The notes beneath the pieces were generated by a model, which searched no databases, was not told where the DNA came from, and worked only from the letters and a program-made list of their open reading frames with translations. A stretch of 17,521 nt of DNA, taken from Opitutia bacterium (GTDB lineage Bacteria > Verrucomicrobiota > Verrucomicrobiia > Opitutales > UBA953). This document shows, in pieces, positions 1-6,782 of this stretch (the first letter of the stretch is position 1; each line of letters begins with the position of its first letter). Location: assembly GCA_947378845.1 (NCBI GenBank), contig CANCLQ010000027.1, positions 1 to 17,521 of the forward strand, in the 5' to 3' direction. A program made the position numbers and the translations under genes.

Positions 1-81
1 GACAGGCGCCAGCCGGGCCACTCGCGCTTTGATTTCCGCGAGAACCTCCTGGGCGATCAAATTGCCATCAATGAGTCTCAT
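1..81 (-). CDS. folD: FolD, methylenetetrahydrofolate dehydrogenase/cyclohydrolase (N-terminal fragment)
   Basis: Reading the minus strand from an ATG at 81 down to the window edge gives 27 in-frame codons beginning MRLIDGNLIAQEVL and continuing AEIKARVARL. This is the typical FolD N-terminus: an LIDG start, then the A-x-E-V-L helix and a basic helix. FolD is a cytoplasmic bifunctional enzyme that interconverts 5,10-methylene-, 5,10-methenyl- and 10-formyl-tetrahydrofolate. The catalytic lysine and the NADP-binding domain lie outside the window, so only the start is visible. An AGGGGG run sits one base upstream of the ATG, too close for an ordinary ribosome binding site. The gene diverges from the pseudouridine synthase that follows. 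The call rests on a short N-terminal match, so it is good but not certain. Confidence 0.75.
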   Translation of the reverse strand, partial: MRLIDGNLIAQEVLAEIKARVARLAPV

Positions 82-105
82 ACCCCCTGTGTAAGATAAA
101 AAGTG

Positions 106-150
106 CGGGGAGGGCGAGATAACTTATTCATGGCTCGCCCTTTGACCCCG
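106..150. promoter_or_regulatory. Long hairpin in the folD / pseudouridine synthase divergent gap
   Basis: AGGGCGAG at 111-118 pairs perfectly with CTCGCCCT at 134-141 around a 15-base AT-rich loop. The stem continues with CGGGG (106-110) against CCCCG (146-150) across a four-base bulge. The structure fills most of the 89-bp gap between two divergent starts, so it could be an mRNA leader structure or an operator-like dyad. The right arm is followed only by TTTG, so it is a poor intrinsic terminator. No function is known; only the complementarity is seen. Confidence 0.4.
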
Positions 151-170
151 ATTGGCTCTAAGCAATAGGG

Positions 171-893
171 GTGTCGACCGAAGACTCCATGCGCATCCAT
201 AAATTCCTAGCCCAGGCTGGGGTTTGCTCCCGTCGCGAAGCTGAACGGCTCGTGGCGGATGGTGGCGTTACGATTAATGGAAAAATCGCTGCCGTAGGTC
301 AGCCAGTTAATCCCGAAACCGATGTCGTCCGTTATCGCGGTAAAGAAATTAAACCTCTGGCACGTAATGTGGTTTTAATGATGAATAAACCGAAAGGTTT
401 TTTATGCACGAACGATGACTCCCACGGCGGTCACACCGTTTTTGAAATGGTACCACCAGAGTACAAAGCGATTCGACTCTTCTGCGTGGGTCGTCTCGAT
501 AAAGACTCGGAAGGGCTTTTACTTTTAACCAATGACGGTAATTTAGCGAATAAAGTGATGCACCCCTCGGGGGGCGTGATTAAGCGTTATGAAGTTCACT
601 TAAATCGTGACTACGATCCCAAGCTCACTCCTAAGTTAATCAAAGGTGCGATGGAAGAGGGTGAGCGCCTAAGATTTAAGAAAGTGATTCGTAATCCCGA
701 AAACCCTAAGCAATTAGAAATTCACTTAGACCAAGGTCGTAAGCGCGAAATTCGACGTCTCTTAGAAATTTTCGGTTTCCATGTTAAAATCCTTCGCCGT
801 TTCCAAATCGGAAGTTTAGTTCTCCGAAAAATGCCCTCTGGCGATTGCCGCCCATTGTCGCAAAAAGAGATTGGTATGATTTTTGAGAATTAA
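171..893 (+). CDS. RsuA/RluB-family rRNA pseudouridine synthase
   Basis: This 240-residue enzyme isomerises a specific uridine to pseudouridine in rRNA (RluB acts on 23S U2605, RsuA on 16S U516). An S4 RNA-binding domain occupies about residues 7-55 (RIHKFLAQAGVCSRREAERL). The catalytic domain carries GRLDKDSEGLLLLTNDG at 107-123 with Asp110 as the expected catalytic residue, and the family motif GRKREIRRLL at 189-198. The length is normal for the family. The GTG at 171 is the longest start; an in-frame ATG at 189 would give MRIHKFLAQ, which also fits the family and may be the true start. Neither has a well-spaced Shine-Dalgarno sequence, although AGGGGT directly abuts the GTG. RluB is slightly favoured over RsuA, but sequence reading alone does not settle the target base. 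Confidence 0.9.
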   Translation: MSTEDSMRIHKFLAQAGVCSRREAERLVADGGVTINGKIAAVGQPVNPETDVVRYRGKEIKPLARNVVLMMNKPKGFLCTNDDSHGGHTVFEMVPPEYKAIRLFCVGRLDKDSEGLLLLTNDGNLANKVMHPSGGVIKRYEVHLNRDYDPKLTPKLIKGAMEEGERLRFKKVIRNPENPKQLEIHLDQGRKREIRRLLEIFGFHVKILRRFQIGSLVLRKMPSGDCRPLSQKEIGMIFEN

Positions 894-946
894 GCCCAAA
901 ATAAAAGGAATTGCACCTGACACTGCTTTGAACCACCCATTTTATT

Positions 947-2095
947 ATGTCCGCCGTTTACGATAAAAATAACCCTTTCCCAGCCAAACTCGTGGATCGT
1001 CGACGTCTAAGCTCCACCGCAAGTCTCAAGGATACCCAACACTTTTCCGTTTCACTCGATGGAAGCGGACTGTCCTATAAGTGTGGCGATTCACTCGGAG
1101 TTTTTCCGACTAACAACGCTCAATCGGTAGCGGCTCTGCTTAAGGCTGCTGGTTTTACAGGTGCAGAGTCTGTCACGATTCCTAAAGATACTTCAGCGAT
1201 TACTTTAAAGGAGGCACTGACTAATCGCCTAGCATTAAACGGTCCTACTTATAAGTTTGTCCAACTTCTCCATGATCGTGCTACCGATGCTACACAGAAA
1301 GCTGAACTAGCTTCTCGTATCGCTGAAGCAGATCCAGAAAAAAAGAAATCATGGATCGAGCAGCGCGAGTACGTAGATCTTTTTGAAGAATTTTCTTCTG
1401 CAAAAATTTCCGCCCAAGAATTAATCGAACTACAGCGTAAACTCATGCCTCGTCTGTATTCGATTTCTTCTGCACCGTCTAAATATCCCAATGAAATCCA
1501 CCTCACGGTCGCTGTGGTGCGTTATGAAACCAACGGCCGAAAGAGAGAAGGGGTTTGCTCAACCTACTTGGCGGATCGTGCACGTTTAAATCAGCCCGAT
1601 TTACCGATCTTTGTTGCTCATTCTCACTTCGGATTACCTGCCGACGATTCAGTTCCTGTGATCATGGTTGGACCTGGTACCGGCGTTGCACCTTTCCGTA
1701 GCTTCGTCATGGATCGCGCCACTCGTGGTGCTAAAGGTCGCAATTGGCTATTCTTTGGTGATCAACGTAAGGACCATGACTTTCTCTATGCGGATGAGTG
1801 GGCTGACTATTTGAAATCCGGTGTCTTGACCCGACTCGATCTTGCTTTCTCCCGCGACCAAGCTGAGAAAATTTATGTCCAAGACCGCATGCGTGAAAAT
1901 GCAGCAGAGTTATGGAAGTGGATTTCCGAAGGTGCTTACTTCTATGTTTGTGGTGATGCGAAACGCATGGCGAAAGATGTGGACGCAGCTCTGCATCAAA
2001 TTGTCGCCGAACACGGCAAGATGTCACCTGAGGCCGCGATCGATTGGGTAAAGCAATTTAAGAAAGACGGACGTTACCAACGCGATGTTTACTGA
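947..2095 (+). CDS. CysJ-like FAD/NADPH reductase without flavodoxin domain
   Basis: The 382 residues match the FAD- and NADPH-binding half of the sulfite reductase flavoprotein / cytochrome P450 reductase family. Visible motifs in order are the FAD-binding RLYSISS (169-175), GVCSTYL (202-208), the pyridine-nucleotide motif GPGTGVAPFR (242-251), YVCGD (333-337) and a C-terminal RYQRDVY (376-382) with the aromatic end that stacks on the flavin. The connecting helical domain lies around residues 50-165. Full CysJ is about 600 residues with an N-terminal FMN flavodoxin domain; here the protein starts directly at the FAD domain (PFPAKLVDRRRLS). There is no sign of a frameshifted flavodoxin in the 53 bp upstream. 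It probably passes electrons from NADPH to a separate acceptor, perhaps a free flavodoxin, ferredoxin or sulfite reductase haemoprotein, none of which is encoded nearby. The family is secure; the physiological partner is unknown. Confidence 0.85.
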   Translation: MSAVYDKNNPFPAKLVDRRRLSSTASLKDTQHFSVSLDGSGLSYKCGDSLGVFPTNNAQSVAALLKAAGFTGAESVTIPKDTSAITLKEALTNRLALNGPTYKFVQLLHDRATDATQKAELASRIAEADPEKKKSWIEQREYVDLFEEFSSAKISAQELIELQRKLMPRLYSISSAPSKYPNEIHLTVAVVRYETNGRKREGVCSTYLADRARLNQPDLPIFVAHSHFGLPADDSVPVIMVGPGTGVAPFRSFVMDRATRGAKGRNWLFFGDQRKDHDFLYADEWADYLKSGVLTRLDLAFSRDQAEKIYVQDRMRENAAELWKWISEGAYFYVCGDAKRMAKDVDAALHQIVAEHGKMSPEAAIDWVKQFKKDGRYQRDVY

Positions 2096-2163
2096 GCATT
2101 TTCGACTTATTTCTATAAATTCGTCACTTGCCTAAACACCCGTTTCCCTCCACTTAAATACCA

Positions 2164-2907
2164 ATGCATCTCACGCACACTCCTCGCGTCGCTTTAGTTA
2201 CTGGTGCCGGTCGTGGTATCGGCAAAGCCATTGCCGAACGTCTCGCCGCTCACGGTCACACTGTGATCTGCGTTTCTAAATCAGAAACCTGCGTCGCCGT
2301 TGCCAACGACATCATCGCCAAAGGTCAGAAGGCCAAAGCATTTCAGGTTGATGTCTCTGACGCCGCCGCCGTGGCTAAAGCTTGTGAGCAAATTATTGCC
2401 GAGTTTGGTGCTGTTGAAATTTTAGTTAATAACGCTGGTATCACTCGCGACAAACTCGTGATGGCTATGTCCGAACAAGATTGGAACGATGTCATCTCCA
2501 CTAATCTTTCTTCTGCGTTTTACTGGGTGAAAGGTCTACTTCGTCCCATGACCAAAAAGCGCTGGGGTCGTATCATCAGTATTTCTTCTGTCTCGGGTGT
2601 TCAGGGTAACGCTGGCCAAGCTAACTACGCTTCCGCTAAAGCTGGACTCCATGGATTGACCATGAGCCTCGCCCGTGAACTCGCCGGTCGTACTATCACC
2701 GCTAACGCCGTCGCCCCTGGGTTTATTACCAGTGATATGACTAATGAACTGACCGACGAAATAAAACAGAAGGTTTTAGCCTATATTCCACTCGGTCGTT
2801 TCGGCGACCCCAAGGATATCGCTGCAATGGTGGACTTTTTAGCCTCTGAAGAGGGGGGTTACATCACCGGACAGGTCTTTTCTGTTGACGGAGGAATGGC
2901 TATTTGA
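2164..2907 (+). CDS. fabG: 3-oxoacyl-ACP reductase FabG
   Basis: This 247-residue short-chain dehydrogenase/reductase carries out the NADPH-dependent reduction of 3-oxoacyl-ACP to 3-hydroxyacyl-ACP in fatty-acid elongation. The nucleotide-binding TGAGRGIG is at 13-20 and NNAG at 89-92. The catalytic triad Ser142, Tyr155 and Lys159 lies in SSVSG and NYASAKAG with the spacing seen in E. coli FabG. The C-terminal YITGQVFSVDGGMAI is the usual FabG ending. The gene is followed 31 bp later by acpP and then fabF, which supports a true FabG rather than a generic dehydrogenase. The ATG at 2164 gives a family-normal length and has no Shine-Dalgarno sequence in front of it. Confidence 0.95.
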   Translation: MHLTHTPRVALVTGAGRGIGKAIAERLAAHGHTVICVSKSETCVAVANDIIAKGQKAKAFQVDVSDAAAVAKACEQIIAEFGAVEILVNNAGITRDKLVMAMSEQDWNDVISTNLSSAFYWVKGLLRPMTKKRWGRIISISSVSGVQGNAGQANYASAKAGLHGLTMSLARELAGRTITANAVAPGFITSDMTNELTDEIKQKVLAYIPLGRFGDPKDIAAMVDFLASEEGGYITGQVFSVDGGMAI

Positions 2908-2938
2908 CATCTCAAAACCACCAAAACCGACCTTTACC

Positions 2939-3184
2939 ATGCCTGAAAATATCGAAAAACGTGTCACCGACATCATCGTTAAACAGTTGAGCGTCAACGC
3001 CGAGCAGGTCACTGCCGCCGCTGGCTTCCAAACTGATCTTAAGGCCGATTCGCTCGACCTCGTAGAAATCATCATGGCATTTGAAGACGAGTTTGGTATC
3101 GCTTCAATCCCTGAAGAAAAAGCTGCGTCCATGAAGACCGTGGGCGACGCGATCGAGTACATCAAGGCTAACGCCACCAAGTAA
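2939..3184 (+). CDS. acpP: Acyl carrier protein
   Basis: This 81-residue acidic protein carries growing acyl chains in type II fatty-acid synthesis. The phosphopantetheine attachment motif DSLDLVE starts at residue 37, with Ser38 as the modified serine. Helix II (LVEIIMAFEDEFG) and the closing KTVGDAIEYI helix are recognisable. The frame stays open upstream to 2885, overlapping fabG, but the ATG at 2939 gives MPENIEKRVTDII, the proper ACP N-terminus, so the longer version is rejected. Between the two helices the sequence reads FGIASIPEEKAASMKTVGD, one residue longer than the common FGIxIPDE form. The gene sits 31 bp after fabG and 29 bp before fabF in one transcription direction, a classic fatty-acid operon arrangement. 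Confidence 0.97.
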   Translation: MPENIEKRVTDIIVKQLSVNAEQVTAAAGFQTDLKADSLDLVEIIMAFEDEFGIASIPEEKAASMKTVGDAIEYIKANATK

Positions 3185-3190
3185 CTCTGA

Positions 3191-3208
3191 CGGGCTAACA
3201 TCGGCCCG
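3191..3208 (+). promoter_or_regulatory. Small hairpin between acpP and fabF
   Basis: CGGGC (3191-3195) is complementary to GCCCG (3204-3208) around an eight-base loop, in the 29-bp gap just after the acpP stop and six bases before the fabF GTG. There is no T tract, so it is not an intrinsic terminator. It could modulate fabF translation or protect the short acpP message, but this is only a short complementarity. Confidence 0.25.
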
Positions 3209-3213
3209 CAATC

Positions 3214-4470
3214 GTGAGCACTCCCAGCAAAACTCGCCGAGTAGTCGTAACTGGCATCGGCTGTTTATCTGCCCTTGGTCCAGATACGGTTACCTTCTGG
3301 GATTCCTTGTTAAAGGGTCGCTCTGGTATCTCACGTCTGACTCGTTTTGATCCGACTGATTTCCCTTCGAAGGTCGGCGCTGAGATTAAAGAATTTGATC
3401 CAGGTAAATTCATGGATCCTAAAGAAGCGAAGCGTAATGATCGTTACACGCAGTACGCCGTGGCCGCTTCACGTATGGCCGTCGAAGACGCCAAACTCGA
3501 TGTTAACAAAATCGATTCCGAACGCTTCGGCGTAATTATCGGTTCCGGTATTGGTGGCATGGAGACAATTGAAAATCAAGCACGCGTGCTGATTGAGCGT
3601 GGTCCATCACGCGTTTCACCTTTCACGATTCCTTCGCTGATCGCCAATATCGCCTCCGGCGTCGTGGCGATTGAATTTAAAGCTAAGTCCGTTAACTTTG
3701 GTGTCGTTTCCGCATGTGCATCGGGCTCCCACTCACTCGGTGAGGCTATGCGCCATATTCGCGACGGTCATGCCGACGTTATGCTCTCCGGTGGCTCTGA
3801 GGCCGCTATCACGCGCTTAGGATACGCTGGCTTCTGTAATATGAAGGCCATGTCGACCGACTTTAATGACACGCCTGAGAAGGCTTCACGTCCATTTGAT
3901 AAGCTTCGTGATGGTTTCGTGATGGGCGAAGGTTCAGGCGTTCTCGTAATCGAAGAACTCGAACACGCTAAGGCTCGTGGTGCCCGTATTTATTGCGAAC
4001 TCGCTGGCTACGGTGCGACCTGCGATGCTTACCATATCACTGGTCAAGACCAAGAGGGCAAAGGCCTCGCGCTTTGCTTAGATCGCGCCCTTGCCGACGC
4101 CGGTGTCCAAAAATCTGAAGTCAGTTACATAAACGCGCATGGTACCTCGACGCCGATCAATGATCGTTGTGAATCTTTAGCGATTAAACGCTCTTTCGGT
4201 GAACTCGCTCCTAAGATTGCCATCTCTTCGACTAAGTCGATGACTGGCCACTTGCTTGGTGCGGCGGGTGGTGTTGAAGCTGCGGTTTGCGCACTCGCCA
4301 TTTTCCACGGTCAAGTGCCTCCGACTATTAATTACGAAAATCCAGATCCAGATTGTGATCTCGATTACGTGCCTAACAAAGCACGTACGATGAAGGTCGA
4401 TGTTGCGATTTCGAATAACTTAGGTTTCGGCGGTCACAACGCTTCGCTCGTCTTTAAGCGCCTGAAGTAA
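3214..4470 (+). CDS. fabF: 3-oxoacyl-ACP synthase II (FabF)
   Basis: This 418-residue condensing enzyme joins malonyl-ACP to an acyl-ACP in fatty-acid elongation. The Cys-His-His active site is visible: Cys168 in VSACASGSHS, His309 in NAHGTSTPIND, and His346 in SMTGHLLGAAGG, with Lys341 just before it. The glycine-rich end NNLGFGGHNASLVFKR is the family C-terminus. The Cys motif differs slightly from the common TACATGTHS form by conservative Ala/Ser changes. The length is typical. The start is a GTG at 3214 giving MSTPSKTRRVVVTGIG, which aligns with known KAS II starts; no Shine-Dalgarno sequence is present. It follows fabG and acpP in one operon. The last 17 bases overlap a convergent gene on the minus strand. 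Confidence 0.95.
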   Translation: MSTPSKTRRVVVTGIGCLSALGPDTVTFWDSLLKGRSGISRLTRFDPTDFPSKVGAEIKEFDPGKFMDPKEAKRNDRYTQYAVAASRMAVEDAKLDVNKIDSERFGVIIGSGIGGMETIENQARVLIERGPSRVSPFTIPSLIANIASGVVAIEFKAKSVNFGVVSACASGSHSLGEAMRHIRDGHADVMLSGGSEAAITRLGYAGFCNMKAMSTDFNDTPEKASRPFDKLRDGFVMGEGSGVLVIEELEHAKARGARIYCELAGYGATCDAYHITGQDQEGKGLALCLDRALADAGVQKSEVSYINAHGTSTPINDRCESLAIKRSFGELAPKIAISSTKSMTGHLLGAAGGVEAAVCALAIFHGQVPPTINYENPDPDCDLDYVPNKARTMKVDVAISNNLGFGGHNASLVFKRLK

Positions 4471-4972
4471 GTGCCCGTTGCCAGGCGTCGACCTCGCCAG
4501 CGATGCCGTGTGATTGCAGACCCGCTTTGATTTCGTTCAGGCTGGGCTCAGTGACTGCATGTTTGGAGTCGGCTGGTAGATCGGGACGCACTTTGCGTAC
4601 AACTGCCCACGCTGCCCACGCTCGCCATTTCTTTTGTTCCGCACGTTCACCTTTCACTCGATCGGCTAAGTGCTGGTAATGAACCCGGGCGTTCCCTGTG
4701 AATTCGTTAGTGGGCTGTGCCACGAGCCAACCAATCGCAACGTAAGGTATGGGGTTCTGTTGTAGGCATTCAGCATCAGTAGGCACATCGCAATACAATG
4801 CACGATCCACTGCTAGGAGCGCACGCGCGGGTAAATTTTCGCACCATAATTGTTGTCCGTATTCTAAGCAGAGTAGATATAACTCCGCGCCTTGATTGTC
4901 GCGCAGTGCATTTAATTCACACCACGAGAGCTTTCGTTGGCTTGCTGGTAGATGCGGGCAGGGGATAGCCAC
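4454..4972 (-). CDS. Uncharacterised 172-aa protein
   Basis: I do not recognise a named domain. The 172-residue product is rich in Trp, Ala and charged residues, lacks a signal peptide or a convincing membrane segment, and looks largely helical and cytoplasmic (ELYLLCLEYGQQLWCENL, LPARALLAVDRALYCD, WRAWAAWAVVRKVRPDLP). The C-terminal part, HAVTEPSLNEIKAGLQSHGI, looks like a conserved block. It starts with GTG at 4972, three bases after the stop of the metallo-hydrolase gene, and is the last gene of a three-gene minus-strand operon. Its 3' end overlaps the fabF 3' end by 17 bp. Coding character and operon packing argue it is real. Linkage to a thioesterase and a hydrolase may mean a shared pathway, but no function is assigned. 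Confidence 0.75.
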   Translation of the reverse strand: MAIPCPHLPASQRKLSWCELNALRDNQGAELYLLCLEYGQQLWCENLPARALLAVDRALYCDVPTDAECLQQNPIPYVAIGWLVAQPTNEFTGNARVHYQHLADRVKGERAEQKKWRAWAAWAVVRKVRPDLPADSKHAVTEPSLNEIKAGLQSHGIAGEVDAWQRALTSGA

Positions 4973-4975
4973 TGC

Positions 4976-5626
4976 TTAAGGCTTAGCGTAAGGATTAGAC
5001 TTCTTCTCGTCGCCGACGGTAGTCTGCCCGCCGTGACCTGGAAGCAGTACTGTCTCTTCTGGAAGCGTATAAATCTGTGTCCGAATAGATTTTAATAATT
5101 CGTTCCAATTGCCGTTGGGCAAATCGGTGCGACCGACCGAACCCTTGAAGATCGCATCACCAACGAATGCGCATTTTTCTTTGGCACTATAAAAAAGCAG
5201 GCTGCCTGGACAGTGACCTGGTACGTGGCGAACTTCGAAGTTGAGCCCGATGGATTCAAAAGCGTCACCTTGGTTGAGCCATTGATTTACTTTGACTGAA
5301 TGAAAGTCTGCCTCCGTGAGGAATGGCATCATCGCTTCATACCGATTGCGGTAAGCCTCAATGTTTTCAATGAGTTGTTGGTCGTCCTTATGTGCCAGCA
5401 CCTGTGCACCTGCGGTCGCAAAAGCGTGGGCATCGCACATGTGATCCCAGTGTCCGTGTGTGATTAAAAGGTGCGTTAACTTAAGTCCGCGCTTTTTAAT
5501 TTCAGGCAATATAGTTTTAGCGGCGTCGCGCGGAGCATCGACTACACAACAATCTTTGCCGTTATCAGCGGTCAGAAGATAGACGTTAGTTTCAAAGGGC
5601 CCTAAGGACCAGACCTCGATTTTCAT
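4976..5626 (-). CDS. Metallo-beta-lactamase-fold hydrolase (glyoxalase II-like)
   Basis: The 216-residue protein has the full two-metal site of the MBL superfamily: His57, His59, Asp61 and His62 in THGHWDHMCD, His138 in VPGHCPGSL, Asp157 in FVGDAIFKGSVGRTDLP, and His198 in LLPGHGGQT. The GSxGRTDLP segment and the final PGHGG-TT--E---NPY pattern are typical of the small YcbL/GloB-like glyoxalase II group, which hydrolyses thioesters such as S-lactoylglutathione or related substrates. There is no lactamase-type signal peptide, so it is cytoplasmic. It lies three bases downstream of a thioesterase gene and three bases upstream of an uncharacterised gene on the same strand. The ATG at 5626 gives MKIEVWSLGPFETNVYLL, a normal N-terminus, without a Shine-Dalgarno sequence. 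The substrate is not determined. Confidence 0.9.
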   Translation of the reverse strand: MKIEVWSLGPFETNVYLLTADNGKDCCVVDAPRDAAKTILPEIKKRGLKLTHLLITHGHWDHMCDAHAFATAGAQVLAHKDDQQLIENIEAYRNRYEAMMPFLTEADFHSVKVNQWLNQGDAFESIGLNFEVRHVPGHCPGSLLFYSAKEKCAFVGDAIFKGSVGRTDLPNGNWNELLKSIRTQIYTLPEETVLLPGHGGQTTVGDEKKSNPYAKP

Positions 5627-5629
5627 AAA

Positions 5630-6034
5630 TTATTTAGCGAAGGCTCGATTGAAAGCCTCCTCGATTTTTTCGGGCGGACGTACGGCTTTAAACTCGCGAT
5701 TCACAAAAGCGTGCACCGTAAAGCCTTCTACGATGAGTTCGTTGCCGCGTTCGACTTTATAAGTTAAATGCAGTCGAGCCTTTGGCTTTTCCATAATCGT
5801 AACCGTGATTTTAAGACGGTCATCAAAGTGCGAGGGGCGATGATAAGTGAGGCCGGTTTCCAGGACAGGAAGTAAGAAGCCTTCCTTTTCTAATTCGCGA
5901 TACGGGCAGCCGATTTGATCGAGCAGAGCGACGCGGGCCATTTCAAACCAAGGTAAGTAATTACCATGGTAGGTGACGCCCATGGCGTCGGTTTCCGCAA
6001 AGCGAACGCGAGTTTCAACCGTGGCCTGCAACAT
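5630..6034 (-). CDS. YbgC/4-hydroxybenzoyl-CoA thioesterase-family acyl-CoA thioesterase
   Basis: This 134-residue single hot-dog-fold protein has the YbgC/4HBT signature ETDAMGVTYHGNYLPWFE at 14-31. Asp16 is the predicted catalytic residue and the Tyr-His-Gly-Asn-Tyr block follows it. Members hydrolyse acyl-CoA thioesters in the cytoplasm; substrates range from short-chain acyl-CoA to 1,4-dihydroxy-2-naphthoyl-CoA. The length is normal. It is the first gene of a minus-strand operon with the MBL-fold hydrolase and the 172-aa protein, with 3-bp gaps. The ATG at 6034 has no Shine-Dalgarno sequence. The gene diverges from the membrane-anchored protein at 6120, so the 85-bp gap should hold both promoters, although none is obvious. 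Confidence 0.9.
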   Translation of the reverse strand: MLQATVETRVRFAETDAMGVTYHGNYLPWFEMARVALLDQIGCPYRELEKEGFLLPVLETGLTYHRPSHFDDRLKITVTIMEKPKARLHLTYKVERGNELIVEGFTVHAFVNREFKAVRPPEKIEEAFNRAFAK

Positions 6035-6119
6035 GGTGCATAGGTTGAGTGCCTTAACGAAATTTCCAATGCCAAAGGCAGGATTTTAAACGCTTCTCCT
6101 TGCCGACCGTGGCTCGAGT

Positions 6120-6782
6120 GTGAAGATACGCCCCATGGGACAGCGCGAACGTTGGATTCTCTTTCTAATCGGAGCCATCATGGGTGTCGGTATCCTTTGG
6201 ATGGTGCAGACGCGTAGTAATCCAGCGCGTGATGAGAAGCGTCGCGTCCGTGAGCAACTCAATCTTCCTGGCATGATGTTTGATTTCGCTGTGACGCAGA
6301 AGGGTTTTTACGGCCACTATGTTTTATACGAATCGGTTCAGACGTTGTCCGACGGAACACGGGTGCGATCAATTGTGACGGGTGGGCGTCGACACTATGC
6401 TGCAGATGGTGCTGAGCTTCCAGAGGATCGTCTTTGGATTGAGGAAACGTATGCACCTGGAGTTCCTTTAGCGGAGGCAGGCCCTGTAAAATCCTATACC
6501 TTCACTTTTGCTGATCGTTTAACGATTAAGATTAAATCAGGTCGCGCAGCCTCAGATGTGGTGCTGCCTTCGGGTGACGTTGCAGTGCCGCTCGCAAATC
6601 AACCGGGCTATGCGATAGTGTTTTTAAAAGCGTGGCAGAAAGCCTCACAGCCAACGGATTGGAAATCGCTTCCCGATTTAGTAAAAACAGTGAATCGTTT
6701 GCCTGCCGTGGACTCGGCTGAGCTCACGAAAATTAACTGGCAGGCTGAGGCTGATTTAATTAAAGCAAATACCGCGCAATGA
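6120..6782 (+). CDS. Membrane-anchored protein of unknown function
   Basis: The 220-residue product starts with a short basic stretch (MGQRERW) and one hydrophobic segment at about residues 12-30 (WILFLIGAIMGVGILWMV). This probably acts as an uncleaved N-terminal anchor placing the rest in the periplasm. The remainder is soluble and beta-like (GFYGHYVLYESVQTLSDG, SYTFTFADRLTIKIKSGR). I do not recognise a family. The GTG at 6120 is the longest start; the ATG at 6135 gives MGQRERWILFL and is equally plausible. The stop overlaps the start of the following cation transporter in ATGATGA, which implies translational coupling and perhaps a joint role in membrane or metal physiology. That role is inference only. 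Confidence 0.75.
   Translation: MKIRPMGQRERWILFLIGAIMGVGILWMVQTRSNPARDEKRRVREQLNLPGMMFDFAVTQKGFYGHYVLYESVQTLSDGTRVRSIVTGGRRHYAADGAELPEDRLWIEETYAPGVPLAEAGPVKSYTFTFADRLTIKIKSGRAASDVVLPSGDVAVPLANQPGYAIVFLKAWQKASQPTDWKSLPDLVKTVNRLPAVDSAELTKINWQAEADLIKANTAQ

Noticed and set aside
2885..2938. Upstream extension of the acyl carrier protein
   Set aside because: The extra 18 residues overlap fabG and are not part of any ACP; the ATG at 2939 gives the normal N-terminus.
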